Source: Macrostomum hystrix (Eukaryota; Platyhelminthes; Macrostomidae). From it: a stretch of 64,000 nt of DNA. Positions 42,675 through 53,433 of the stretch are shown here, piece by piece (positions within the stretch are counted from its first letter, which is position 1; each line of letters starts with the position of its first letter). The notes under the pieces are model-generated. The model searched no databases and had not been told where the DNA came from. It saw only the letters and a list, made by a program, of their open reading frames with translations. The stretch covers positions 124,001-188,000 of the forward strand of contig CATNEN010000039.1 in NCBI GenBank assembly GCA_950097015.1, in the 5' to 3' direction. The position numbers and the translations under genes were made by a program.

Positions 42675-45120
42675 AGGCCTTATAAAAGGAAATGTAAAAG
42701 AAAAGAGAAAAAATAGATTCAGGCCTATTTTACTGCTTGAATTAAAAAATGGCATACAGGCAATACAATACAAAGCATCGAAAAAATTGTTTAAATGCTC
42801 CTCTAGGACTCTAGCCTTCACGCTGTAGGCTGCACTGGCTTAGCACAGAAAATAGGGTTAGTCAAAGCTATGGTTGGGCTGGTCATAGTCTATTCTGCTT
42901 TATCAGGGTAAGGTCAGTGGAGCAGCAAGGATTCCAGTTCCTTGCTTTAACTTTCTGCTTTAAAGAAAAAGGCAAACGCGTTCATCTGCTACTTATTACT
43001 GGTTTTAAGGTGCAGCAGCATTGCAGCCACAGACTTAGGCTGACTACCGTGTCAACACGGGTGCACAGCTAGTTAGAATCACTAGGCCTTCATCGCCGGA
43101 AACATCAATTCGCAATAGCATCGTTAACTATACCTATTTATTTAATTTGCAAACGCTTCAATGCGTCGCGCTTCAAATGCTGAGTCAAATTTCGCACATC
43201 ATTTTTGTTATTAATTACTTTCGTAAAAAGTGTGATATATGCGTGAGCATGAGGTATGGATATGTAGATGTGTGTAGACTGCATAATATACGTCTATACT
43301 TCCAGTACCAGAACCAGTGTAATAAAATGAATGTCCTAGCTGGAGCGTGAGGAATTTGAAGCTAGCGACTATTCACTATTCACCGGGGTCGGTGTCCTAC
43401 CAATCGTTTCAATAGCAGCAGGGAATCTGGAATTAAATAGCGTTAGAGACTGCGGTAGCGAGCGAAGCGGAATAGATAAGCGATGAGACCCGCGTGTCCC
43501 TCCGGCCCGGCGAAACTCCCAATGAAAAAGAATAACACAGTATGAACGCGAAGACTCGAATAATTTGATTAGGAGTGAGTTAATCGACTGTGACTAAGAT
43601 TCCAGATACGAATAGGAATTACTTTGAATATCGTTTACTTGACTTAAAAGTTATACCGACAGAATAGATGTTCACACGGAAATAAATTATAGCGCGCTCA
43701 CCGTGAGAAGCAAGTCTGGTCTAACAATTTGGATATAACAATTTTACTTAACTGGCCTCTACATCCGCGCCCTACTCTTCCCGAGAGGCTCCGGTTGTCT
43801 CTGCTTTCAGCGCTGCCCCGACAGATCCTATCGGTTGGCACTCCTTCTGCCTGACGGCGGAGTCTCCGGAAGAGAGCACGTACTGACTTCGACAACAAGC
43901 GCCTATCTAGACCACCCTTGTCAGCGGCGCACTCTCAAGACGCGTAGCGCCGAAAGCTACCTAACTGAACAAGCGGAGTGTGATCGGGCGGGGAGGGACA
44001 AAACAAGAGGACTATAGTTTGCACGTGCTTCTCACAGTGTGAGGCGAATTGCGGAGAACGATAATTTGCACGTGCTTCTCACAGTGTGAGGCGAATTACG
44101 AAGAAAAAGATAATTTGGACTACAAAAACACGCTTCGTTATATAGAGTCATTTTAACCCCAAATTAGGTCGATCGGCGAGGTGGATGCCTGGCTGTAGCT
44201 TGAGCCAAGGCGACAAATCGCAGTAGACTTGCGACCGCCGTTCTGAGCCCCGGGGTCGCTTCTTGCCGAGGGTAGACAGGTAGTGAGGCCGGGTCGCTCG
44301 CTGATTGGCCGGGACCGTAGCCCAGGGGTAGCGCTCGCGGGGTGGTGGGCGTCCGTTCCCCCAGCTGGTCCGGCCCGGCTTGGCGTGGGTGAACTCTTAG
44401 CAAAATACACGTGTCTAAAAATAAGTACTGAATAAAAACACGGGCAAACAAGCTGACACTACACCAGTACCAGAAAAAGTTATGTTCTAGGCAACAAAAA
44501 ATTGCCAAGCAACAGATAGAACTACTTCTAACAGTACTTAAATACTTTTTTACAGAGTTGACTTGTTGTTATTACAAAAAATACAGAATTGACATATTAT
44601 TTTGAAACAGTAAGCTTTTGGCAATTTGTTCATTTTTAGCTGCACTTCTTGGTGCATCCATCCAGCTATCGCCTTGCTGCGTACTCGGCACAGCAGCGGG
44701 CGTAGCCGTTGGAAAGCACAAAGTTCGGAACTCGGTATCAGCGGATGTTACTAGTTAACTTTCGCATAAATACAGACAGACGAATACACCACAGCTAATT
44801 AGACCATCAGACTGCAATGATCTCAACATTGATTTATTTTTATACGTACCAAAATTTCTGGCATGTCTTCGCGAATACTGGTTGTGCTTTTGATTAGGTT
44901 TTGCCATAGTTGTATAAAATGTTTTGGTATGACCATGATAAGCTAGATTGTCCAATCGGCGCTCGCTGATTGGGTGTAAACACTCACCCCAGACACCCCA
45001 GACGCCTTGAACTGGGTTGTATTTCAGCCGGCGCCCGCGTACTGCCAAGCCTTGTCTCTTCGCGCTGCGAAGTGAAATTCGCGGAGTGAAATTTTTTTAC
45101 TGCAATGGCTGAGCTTTCTA
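42675..45120. other. Gene-free interval with short repeats
   Basis: No gene recognised. At 44018-44110 a 50-bp direct repeat contains TTTGCACGTGCTTCTCACAG and TGTGAGGCGAATT. An inverted relative (GCTCACCGTGAGAAGCAAGT) lies near 43695, so 43.69-44.11 kb could be a small inverted-repeat element. GC rises at 43.75-44.4 kb without a supported frame. A 97-codon minus-strand frame at 44755-45048 has no recognisable domain. Confidence 0.4.
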
Positions 45121-45126
45121 ATTGAC

Positions 45127-45800
45127 CGCGGCAGGCTTCTGGTAGCCGATGGCAGAGCCACAGTGGATGGAGAGGTGGTCCCAGTCATTCAAGGGGACAC
45201 AGAACTTTATCGTGTCAGGCGAGTTACCTCCGCCTGCGACATTGAGATAGCACCCCGTTCTGAATCACTGATTCCCAGCCGCGTGCTGCATGCTGATCCC
45301 GGAGTTCCAGGGATTCTAGGACCTCGCCTTTTTCGAACCGAGGGGGAATGTATGGTCGCCCGATCTCTGGACAATGTTTCTGATGGCCGCCATGTCCTAG
45401 TTCGTCTGCTAAACAGTGAGGACCAGCCCGTCGCCATTAGAAAGGGTCAGGAAATCGCCTCTTTCCAGAGCATTGGCCCTGATGAAGTAGTGTCTGAAAC
45501 TCAGCTCCAAGAGAAGCATTTTACAACTGAGAACGTAGGTAACTTAGTCAGGCTAGTGGAGAAGCTCCCGCCCCCAGACGAAAGGACTAGGGAGTGGCTG
45601 AGAAATCAATTTCGTCTCGATCAGGCCAAGCTATCGCCTGTCCAAATGGCCACTACTATGAAGCTGCTCAATTATTTCAAGAGTCAGATATCAAAGTCGG
45701 ACACAGACCTAGGCCATACAACCCTAGTGGAAATGGAAATAGAACTGAAGGACCCAACCTGTCGCCCCGTGTTGAGGTCGGTAGTCTTCACTGGTGAGGA
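45127..45800 (+). pseudogene. Ty3/gypsy fragment: protease-to-RT linker region
   Basis: An open frame from about 45127 reads RLLVADGRATVDGEVVPVIQ, RRVTSACDIEIAPRSESLIP, then VARSLDNVSDGRHVLVRLLN and PVAIRKGQEIASFQSI. This is the linker between protease and reverse transcriptase of gypsy-like polyproteins. The frame continues in a charged stretch to 45906 but loses similarity after about 45790. It belongs to a different lineage from the intact element at 46228 and lacks RT, RNase H and integrase. Confidence 0.6.
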
Positions 45801-45997
45801 CTGCGTGCTTTCTGCTGCTGGTGTCGCTCGCTCGCTACCGTTGCGGACGACCGCGGGCATCCGGCGGATCGTAGGCTGGCCGGAAATCTGCCAGAGTCGG
45901 CTCTGACCTGTCTCGCGGCCCTTGCCTTGTCAGACCGCCTGCGACCGCTGACGACTGCTGCGTGTCGTCAACCGGGCCATAGATGTGCGTCGCTCCG

Positions 45998-46112
45998 CCG
46001 TCACCGAGCCAGTCGTCACCGAGTCAGCCGTCACCGAGCCAGTCGTCACCGAGTCAGCCGTCACCGAGCCAGTCGTCACCGAGTCAGCCGTCACCGAGTC
46101 AGCCGTCACCAA
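45998..46112. repeat. 15/30-bp minisatellite
   Basis: Alternating GTCACCGAGCCAGTC and GTCACCGAGTCAGCC units, about seven and a half copies, open in several frames only because of the repeat. It directly precedes the 5' LTR of the intact gypsy element. Confidence 0.85.
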
Positions 46113-46227
46113 TCAACCGCAAAGTCGGCCGCATGCACACTCTAGCACTTCGGAGACAGCCAGTCTGCCTGAGATCACGTGGTGACCCCGGGGTGCATGC
46201 CATCTGCGGCAAGCATGAGAGCACCGG

Positions 46228-46461
46228 TGTGGTGACGTGGCTCTGTTTGCGGCTGGCTAAGGCAGGTGTGTTGTGCACCTGCGCGGCACGTATCCAATTT
46301 TGGAATGTACGTGTGTTGATGTACGTGCTTTTAAACCTTCTATCCAATGTGCATGCGTGGAGTCTGCTATCGATTTTATAAATAAAATAAAATATAAAAG
46401 TCGCTGTGTCATCGCGTTTGGTAGTAGAGTTCGTTCTACAATCTTAAGTGAAGTCTTTACA
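46228..46461 (+). repeat. 5' LTR of the intact gypsy element
   Basis: 234 bp, TG...CA ends. Contains the predicted promoter and a polyadenylation signal near 46377-46400; followed two bases later by the TGG of the putative primer-binding site. Confidence 0.94.
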
Positions 46462-46474
46462 GTGGCGACGAGAA

Positions 46475-49400
46475 ATGAGCCTAGTTGGCTCTATTGAACC
46501 CTTTGAAGAGGGGACAGAAAAATGGCAGCAGTACCAGGAAAGACTGGAGCAGTTTTTCGAGGCCAATGATATCAAAGATGAGAAAAAGCGCGCCGTTCTC
46601 CTCAGTGTCTGCGGCAAGAAGACTTACCAGCTAATAGCCAGCCTGCTAGCTCCTGGTACTCCGGCTGCAAGCAGCTATGCAGACATCTGCGAAACGCTGA
46701 AGAATCACTTCGACCCCGAGCCACCCGAGATCGTTCTGCGCTTCCGTTTCTACACCCGAAGTCGCCGTGCCGGCGAGTCAATTGCTGACTTCCTCGCCGA
46801 CCTTCGCAGACTGGCCAGGGACTGCAACTTTGGCAGCAGCCTGGACAGCATGCTCAGGGACAGGTTCGTGCTTGGCATCAACGACGACAACATCCAGCGG
46901 AGGCTGCTGTCAGAGCGGAAGCTTACGCTCGACACCGCACTGTCTCGAGCCCAGGCCGAAGCTTCAGCAGCCGAAGGGAACCTGATGGTGACCAAATCTT
47001 CGGCCAGCCAGGAGGCCTTCCAAATCGCCAAGCAGCCGGTCGCTAAGCGCTGTTTTCGGTGTCTCTCGCAGCGGCACGCGGCTGCCAAGTGCCCCTTCGT
47101 TGACAAAAAATGCTTCAATTGCTCGAAGCTGGGCCACGCGGCTGCTGCCTGCAAGTCGCCGGCTGCCACAAATCGTCGGGGCGATCAGGCCGTCAGGGAG
47201 GTCGAGCTGGAAGAGGAAGAGACGCATTCACTGCACGTAATGGCTGAACGACGGAGAGGGAAGATTCCGCCGATCGAGACAACGGTGCTTATCGATGGCA
47301 CGCCGGTGCGCATGGAGATTGACACCGGCGCGTCGGTCTCACTCATTTCGTCGGACACCTTCCGCTCAGAGCTGCGAGGACGGCCCAAGCTTGAGCCCGC
47401 CAACGCCCACCTGCGCACGTATTCAGGAGAGCCTGTTCCGCTGCTCGGCAGAATCATCGTCCAAGTGCGGGCGGCTGGAGCGGCCAAGGAGCTTCCACTG
47501 CTTGTCGTCAACGGCTCAGGTTCGAACCTGATCGGCCGCGACTGGCTTGCTGACCTGCCTCTGGACTGGCGCAGCATCAAGCAGGTGACCAAGGACGGCG
47601 AGCACCCGAGAATCCGCGCCCTGCTTGACCAGTACGCCGATGTTTTTGAGCCCGGACTCGGTAAGTGCAATGGGCCACCTGTACGGCTGCACTTGAAAGA
47701 CGGAGCCCGGCCTCGATTTTTCAAAGCGCGCACCGTTCCCTTTGCTCTCAAAGCCAAGGTGGAGGCCCAGCTCGACAAAGAAATCGAGCAGGGCGTGCTC
47801 GTTCCCGTGAACAGCTCGGACTACGCATCGCCGATCGTGCCGGTCCTCAAGTCCGACGGCTCGGTGCGCATCTGTGCGGACTTTAAGCAGACGGTCAACA
47901 TCAACATCGAGCCTGACAAGTACCCGCTGCCACGCATTGACGAGCTTTTTGCCAAGCTGGCCGGCGGCCAAAAGTTCACCAAGCTCGACTTGTCGCAGGC
48001 CTACTCCCAGATGCCGCTTGACGAAGCAGCCCAGCAACTCTGCACCATCAACACCTCTAAGGGCCTGCTTCGGTATACCCGGCTGCCGTTCGGCGTCGCT
48101 CCAGCTGTCGGCATCTTCCAGCGGTACATGGACAGCCTGCTGCAGTCCATCCCGCATGTCGCCTGCTTCATTGATGATCTGATCATTACTGGTGCTGACG
48201 ACGGAAGCCATTTACGCTCCCTAGAGCTGGTGCTGCAGCGACTGCAACAGAGCGGTCTGCGCTGCGGCCTCGGCAAGTGCAACTTCATGCAGGAGAGCGT
48301 CTGCTACCTAGGCCACAGGATCGACGCCGCAGGCCTCCATCCGCTTCAGGACAAGGTGCGCGCGATCGTGGACGCTCCACCACCGCGGAATGTGACGCAG
48401 CTCCGCAGCTTCCTTGGCATGGTCAACTATTATGGCAAGTTCATGCCGAACTTATCTGCCGAGCTGGCATCGCTGCACCGCCTACTAGACCAGGGCGCCG
48501 AGTGGCGTTGGGGTGCCCCGCAAGACGCCGCGTTCAACAAGTGCAAGAAGCTCCTCAGTAAGGCGCCGGTCCTGGTGCATTTTGACGACAGCAAGCCATT
48601 GGTCCTGGAGTGCGACGCCTCGCCGTACGGCATCGGCGCTGTCATCAGCCACCGGATTAACGGCATCGACCAGCCGATCGCTTTCGCTTCACGCTCGTTG
48701 CACGACGCCGAGACAAGGTATTCCCAGTTGGACAAGGAAGCCCTAGCAATAATCTTCGGCGTAAAACGCTTTCACTCGTACCTGTACGGCCGGAAATTCA
48801 CACTCATCAGCGACCACAAGCCGCTGCTGGGGCTGCTGCATGAAGGCAAGCCGATTCCTGCGATGGCATCAGGCAGGATCCAGCGGTGGGCGCTTCTCCT
48901 GTCCGCCTACAGTTACACGATGGAGCACCGGTCCGGCCGATCGCTGCTGCGAGCGGACGCGCTGAGCCGGCTGCCGCTTCCCGAGAGACCGCGGGACGCA
49001 CCAGTACCAGCAGACGTGGTTCTCGTCATGGACATGCTGGACGAAGGACCGGTCACAGCCGGAGACATTCGAGTCTGGACCCGGAAGGACCCGGTCCTTT
49101 CCAGAGCGCTGCACTTCACCGAATGCGGCTGCTGGCCGGAGCAGACGAGCCCAGAACTGCAGCCGTATCGATCCCGACGCGACCAGCTCAGCGTGCAGGA
49201 CGGCTGTCTGCTCTGGGGCACTCGAGTCGTGGTGCCGCACGCCGGCCGGTCTGCGCTGCTACAGTGTCTGCACCAAGGACACCAGGGTGCGTCCAGAATG
49301 AAGGCGCTCGCTCGAAGTTTCTTTTGGTGGCCCAAGTTGGATGAGGCGATCGAGCAGCTTGCCAGTGACTGCGCGGACTGTCGAGAGCTGCAGAAGTCAC

Positions 49401-50335
49401 CGGCACCGGTTCCGCTGCACCCATGGGCGTGGCCGGACAGGCCGTGGTCGCGCCTCCATATTGATTTTGCAGGCCCAGTCGAGGGCAAGATGCTGCTGGT
49501 GGTAGTCGATGCCCACTCCAAGTGGATGGACGTGCATGTCATGACGTCCACAACTTCGGCGGCGACCATCCAGAGGCTGCGGGAGAGCTTCTGCACTCAT
49601 GGGCTGCCAGACATCATCGTGACGGACAACGGCCCCAACCTGGTCAGCGAGGAGATGGAGAAGTTCCTGCAGCAGAACGGCATCCGGCACGTGCGGACCG
49701 CGCCCTACCACCCGGCGTCCAACGGGCAGGCGGAGCGAGCGGTCCAAACGCTAAAGAAGTCGCTGGCGAAGCAGAAGAGCGGCTCGCTGGAGGGCCGGGT
49801 GGCGCGCTTCCTACTGACCTACCGCGTGACGCCTCACGCCACGACTGGCGCCCCGCCGTGTGAACTGCTGATGGGAAGGCGGCTGCGGTCCCTACTCGAT
49901 CGAGTGCGGCCGGATCTTCCAGCGAGGGTGGCTCTCCAGCAAGCGATACAGAAACAGCAACACGACGCCAACGCCCGTGATCGCCACATCGAGGTAGGCG
50001 ATGCTGTGGTGGCGAGAGATTTCGCGGCCGATGGCAGATGGAAGCCGGCAGTGGTGACTGCCAGCTCCGGAGCGGCGTCTTTCTCGTGCCAGTTCGACGA
50101 CGGCCGGCAGGCTCAGCGCCACGTCGATCAGCTGCGCAAGCCGCTGCCAACTGCGCCAGCCGCTGCGGCCCAGGAGTCGGAAGCCGAGCCTGTCGCGGAA
50201 CCGGCGGCAGCGGAAACCCAGACATCGGCTGCGGCAGCTGCGGTCGCCAGCGACACCGCAGACACGGGCGACCCGGTGCCGATTCGACGGTCAACCAGGC
50301 AGCGAGCTACGCCGGACAGACTGAGCTATTTTTGA
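46475..50335 (+). CDS. Gag-Pol polyprotein of the intact gypsy element
   Basis: A 1286-codon single frame, start chosen at the ATG 13 bases after the LTR (MSLVGSIEPFEEGTEKWQQY); an upstream ATG at 46448 lies within the LTR. Domains in order: gag capsid; two CCHC knuckles at about 47050-47155 (CFRCLSQRHAAAKC and CFNCSKLGHAAAAC); aspartic protease with IDTGAS near 47320; reverse transcriptase with KLDLSQAYSQMPL and active-site box FIDD at 48167-48178; RNase H (ECDASPYGIGAV; LDKEALAI; SDHKPL); integrase with H-x3-H and C-x2-C zinc motif (HQGHQG...CADC); catalytic D, D and E near 49464, 49626 and 49735 with DD35E spacing (DNGPNL...NGQAERA). Gag and Pol are fused without frameshift, so processing must set their ratio. 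FIDD replaces the commoner YxDD. Confidence 0.96.
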   Translation: MSLVGSIEPFEEGTEKWQQYQERLEQFFEANDIKDEKKRAVLLSVCGKKTYQLIASLLAPGTPAASSYADICETLKNHFDPEPPEIVLRFRFYTRSRRAGESIADFLADLRRLARDCNFGSSLDSMLRDRFVLGINDDNIQRRLLSERKLTLDTALSRAQAEASAAEGNLMVTKSSASQEAFQIAKQPVAKRCFRCLSQRHAAAKCPFVDKKCFNCSKLGHAAAACKSPAATNRRGDQAVREVELEEEETHSLHVMAERRRGKIPPIETTVLIDGTPVRMEIDTGASVSLISSDTFRSELRGRPKLEPANAHLRTYSGEPVPLLGRIIVQVRAAGAAKELPLLVVNGSGSNLIGRDWLADLPLDWRSIKQVTKDGEHPRIRALLDQYADVFEPGLGKCNGPPVRLHLKDGARPRFFKARTVPFALKAKVEAQLDKEIEQGVLVPVNSSDYASPIVPVLKSDGSVRICADFKQTVNINIEPDKYPLPRIDELFAKLAGGQKFTKLDLSQAYSQMPLDEAAQQLCTINTSKGLLRYTRLPFGVAPAVGIFQRYMDSLLQSIPHVACFIDDLIITGADDGSHLRSLELVLQRLQQSGLRCGLGKCNFMQESVCYLGHRIDAAGLHPLQDKVRAIVDAPPPRNVTQLRSFLGMVNYYGKFMPNLSAELASLHRLLDQGAEWRWGAPQDAAFNKCKKLLSKAPVLVHFDDSKPLVLECDASPYGIGAVISHRINGIDQPIAFASRSLHDAETRYSQLDKEALAIIFGVKRFHSYLYGRKFTLISDHKPLLGLLHEGKPIPAMASGRIQRWALLLSAYSYTMEHRSGRSLLRADALSRLPLPERPRDAPVPADVVLVMDMLDEGPVTAGDIRVWTRKDPVLSRALHFTECGCWPEQTSPELQPYRSRRDQLSVQDGCLLWGTRVVVPHAGRSALLQCLHQGHQGASRMKALARSFFWWPKLDEAIEQLASDCADCRELQKSPAPVPLHPWAWPDRPWSRLHIDFAGPVEGKMLLVVVDAHSKWMDVHVMTSTTSAATIQRLRESFCTHGLPDIIVTDNGPNLVSEEMEKFLQQNGIRHVRTAPYHPASNGQAERAVQTLKKSLAKQKSGSLEGRVARFLLTYRVTPHATTGAPPCELLMGRRLRSLLDRVRPDLPARVALQQAIQKQQHDANARDRHIEVGDAVVARDFAADGRWKPAVVTASSGAASFSCQFDDGRQAQRHVDQLRKPLPTAPAAAAQESEAEPVAEPAAAETQTSAAAAAVASDTADTGDPVPIRRSTRQRATPDRLSYF

Positions 50336-50434
50336 CCGACTGACTGAGTTGTTACTTTGGCCATGACTTTTGCTTTCCTTGATAATTTACCTTGCTTGCC
50401 ATCTCCCCCCGGTTCCTGTTTTGGTGGGGAGGGA

Positions 50435-50668
50435 TGTGGTGACGTGGCTCTGTTTGCGGCTGGCTAAGGCAGGTGTGTTGTGCACCTGCGCGGCACGTAT
50501 CCAATTTTGGAATGTACGTGTGTTGATGTACGTGCTTTTAAACCTTCTATCCAATGTGCATGCGTGGAGTCTGCTATCGATTTTATAAATAAAATAAAAT
50601 ATAAAAGTCGCTGTGTCATCGCGTTTGGTAGTAGAGTTCGTTCTACAATCTTAAGTGAAGTCTTTACA
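50435..50668 (+). repeat. 3' LTR of the intact gypsy element
   Basis: 234 bp, same sequence as the 5' LTR as far as I can compare by eye. Preceded by the polypurine tract and followed by the ACCGG target copy. Confidence 0.94.
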
Positions 50669-50673
50669 ACCGG

Positions 50674-53424
50674 CTTGCCCAAATGTGTTGTTTATAAAAA
50701 AACGGAAAAAATTATTAAAAAATGTGGTTTGCGTTAATTTTAATGTTGTGATTTTTTGTTTTTTTTGCTCTTCTAATTCGTGGCGCTCAGCCGGACTCAG
50801 ATTATCTCCGAGTGTATTTCCTGTCGTCATTACCCAACGCTATAAGCTTTTCCGTACTTTTCGCCGTGCGTTTTTGTTTTACTCATCTACGCTCGTAGTT
50901 GCATCAAGCTAATGTCACAGTCTCTTTCCCCTCTTTCCGTCGCAGCGTGTTCCGACCCTGAGTGTGTGACCGCCCTTATTTATTTATTTTTCAGCCGTGT
51001 GCGGCCAGTCCTTTGTAGGTTTGCCTGCATTACTGTTCGGTGGTGGTTGTTGCAATTTCTGTTCTGTTCTGTAACCGATTTTATTTAAGTTTTCGCCCCG
51101 CTGAGAAGAGTTTTTGCCTTCGAGTGTCTGTTGTTCAGCCCGGTCCGTTGATCCTGCCTTCTGTTTGTGCCGTGTTACCGAGGTTGCCCTATAGTCGCTG
51201 TTCCGCCCGGTGCGTTGTAAGTTTGGTCCTGACTGCGTTTTTTTTATGGAAAGCCGTTTGCGTTCGCGGACTTCCCCAGTTTTGCCAAGCCTAGAAGTGT
51301 TTCCGATCAGCCCTGTTTTCTTCGGGTTCTTTTTTGTCATGCGATTTTGTCATGCGGCTGTATTAGCAGGAGTTTGTGACCACCACTCAGTCTGTCGAGA
51401 ACCTAGTTATGGGCAATTTGTGCCGTGCTATGTGAGTTGCACTCCGCGCTTTGCGTCTTCGTAGCCATCTGCGCTCGCGAGTTATTTGTTCCGCTGTTGG
51501 GATTTAGCTTGTTTGATTCTGTGGGTTCTATTCATCCTTCATCGTTTGTCGCTACTGTTAATAGCAGCTTTAGTTTTTTTGGAGAAGGGGCGGGTGTAAC
51601 GATGTCACTATTTATTTTTGTTAACTTCATCTTTCTTAGAAATCTGGCGCAAACTTAAATATAATTTGAAAGGACGGTTTGAGGCGTAAGTGCGAGCGTC
51701 GGAGCGGAATATAACTACAGTCTAAGGAGTACAGACATTTAAAATAATTAAGACATTTTAATTAGCTGGAGACTAACCACATTGGAGTCGAGAACGAGTA
51801 ACCGGGACCCTGGCGCTGCCGCTGACAAGCCGTGGTTGACTTTAAGAAATCGTTATTGGTCTTGCACAATTTCTTCTGACTTCTGGGAAAACTCGTCTGC
51901 ACACGAACTCTAGTTCGTCACAAAAGAGCCCTCCAACACTAGCTGATTGCCCAAAATTCTCGTGAACACATTCAGATTAGAAAAGGGGATTTAGCGATCA
52001 TTTCGCCATAAGTATGTAAAAAAATATTTTAGCCCCGAACTCTTTGAGAATATGATGTCCAAGTAAATATCAAATCATAAGTTGAATTATATTTTATCTT
52101 CGATTGATGCAAAAGAAAGAGAAATCCATAAATGTCATTTCTCGCATTTTGAAATAACACTGGCAGTAGCGAAATTTCGCCGCTGACGTCAAAGTGCAAT
52201 AAAATTATCAATAGAACAGCAACTTTTTTTTACTTTTAGATCTAAATACAGTCGCCTTGTACCTTTTAAACTACTTTTTGCATTTTCGCTGGTCCTGCGC
52301 CACCGAGCCAGCGTTTCGCTAGCTCTCATTTTTCACTGGGTCCTTGTTCAGAACGTATCTATATTATTGTTAGTAAGTAATCAACACAAGAAACAATTTC
52401 AGTTCACTTCACTCAATCCACTACTCTTCTGTTCTATTTCTTTCCTATCTCAAACACTTTATATTTTGGACAAAACATGTCGGCTCTCTTATAGCAAAAT
52501 GTCATGATATTTAATTGGGCGGGGGTTGACGAGTGCATTTAAACAACAAAAATATCGCATATAATATTTGATATTTGGCGTAATTTCAACTTTGCATTAT
52601 ACTTTTGAATTTTCTTAGGCCTGCCTCAATAACAAAGAATTGGCTTTACAGAGTGTTACACGGGTGGTGAATTACACTTTTCATCGTAATAAATGTAAAA
52701 TTGTATCAAAAACTGTGTTTTTAATTCGTAGATCTTTTTTGCATTTAAAATTAATAATACATGTATTTTACTAAAAAATTATAAGGACCTAGTTTAGTTA
52801 CGCTCTAGTTTTTGTTAATTTCAAATCTAAACATTTTAAATTTGCTATTTGTTAGATTATTTGCTTACATTACTTACGTATAATTATGTTAGCTGTTGAA
52901 CGTATTTGTTGCTTTGCCTGGTACCCTAGTTACAATGTTGGTACCATTTTTCTCCTTCTTAGCGATAGTCAACCTTTAAGCGACAACTAAAAGTATTTAT
53001 TTTATTTTTTTCTTCCGATGATGAGGCAGAACAAACTAGTAGTGTAAAGCAAAGGCAAATTTAGCAATTAAATGATAGATTCTTTGTAAAGACTAGCTAG
53101 GTCGAAATGTAGGAAGCTTAGTAATGGATGTATAAAAAGTAAAAAAGTAGATTGAAAGAAAATCGAAGCTGAAAAAATAATAACTCGAACTTTTAAAATA
53201 AAGTCCCCAGTGGGCCAGGGACACAAGTCACTACACTGCTGTGCTGCAGTTGTGCTGCACTGCTGCCCTAGCAACAGCATTTTTGTTTGTTAAATTATAT
53301 TTCACTAAAATTTATTGTTTATAAACTGGGGGTATTGTATATCCTTGCTTCTCAGCCTTGTATGAGACTGTTTTCAGTGTGTATCAGCTGTCTAAGTGAT
53401 GGAGGGTGGAGTCAGTGTTTAGGT
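50674..53424. other. Gene-free AT-rich DNA
   Basis: No coding region, RNA gene or element recognised. 50.75-51.66 kb is T-rich with several short open frames lacking domains. 53.22-53.28 kb has TGTGCTGCAG-like short repeats. Confidence 0.4.
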
Positions 53425-53433
53425 TTTAGTGAT

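Larger units (their letters stand above)
46228..50668 (+). mobile_element. Apparently intact Ty3/gypsy retrotransposon with matching LTRs
   Basis: The 234-bp LTRs at 46228-46461 and 50435-50668 start TGTGGTGACG and end TCTTTACA, and look identical throughout. The target duplication is ACCGG on both sides (46223-46227 and 50669-50673). Each LTR has a TATA-like/AATAAA cluster (TTTATAAATAAAATAAAATA) before the transcribed 3' part. A primer-binding site candidate (TGGCGACGAGAA at 46463) follows the 5' LTR, and a polypurine tract (GGTGGGGAGGGA) directly precedes the 3' LTR. One uninterrupted gag-pol frame fills the interior. There is no env-like frame. All parts needed for autonomous retrotransposition are visible. 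Confidence 0.96.

Noticed and set aside
45927-46381. Several overlapping frames with Ser/Pro/Gln repeats
   Set aside because: All arise from the 15-bp minisatellite and run into the LTR.
46448-46474. Upstream start codon of the gag-pol frame
   Set aside because: It lies within the LTR and primer-binding region; the ATG at 46475 is the first after the primer site.
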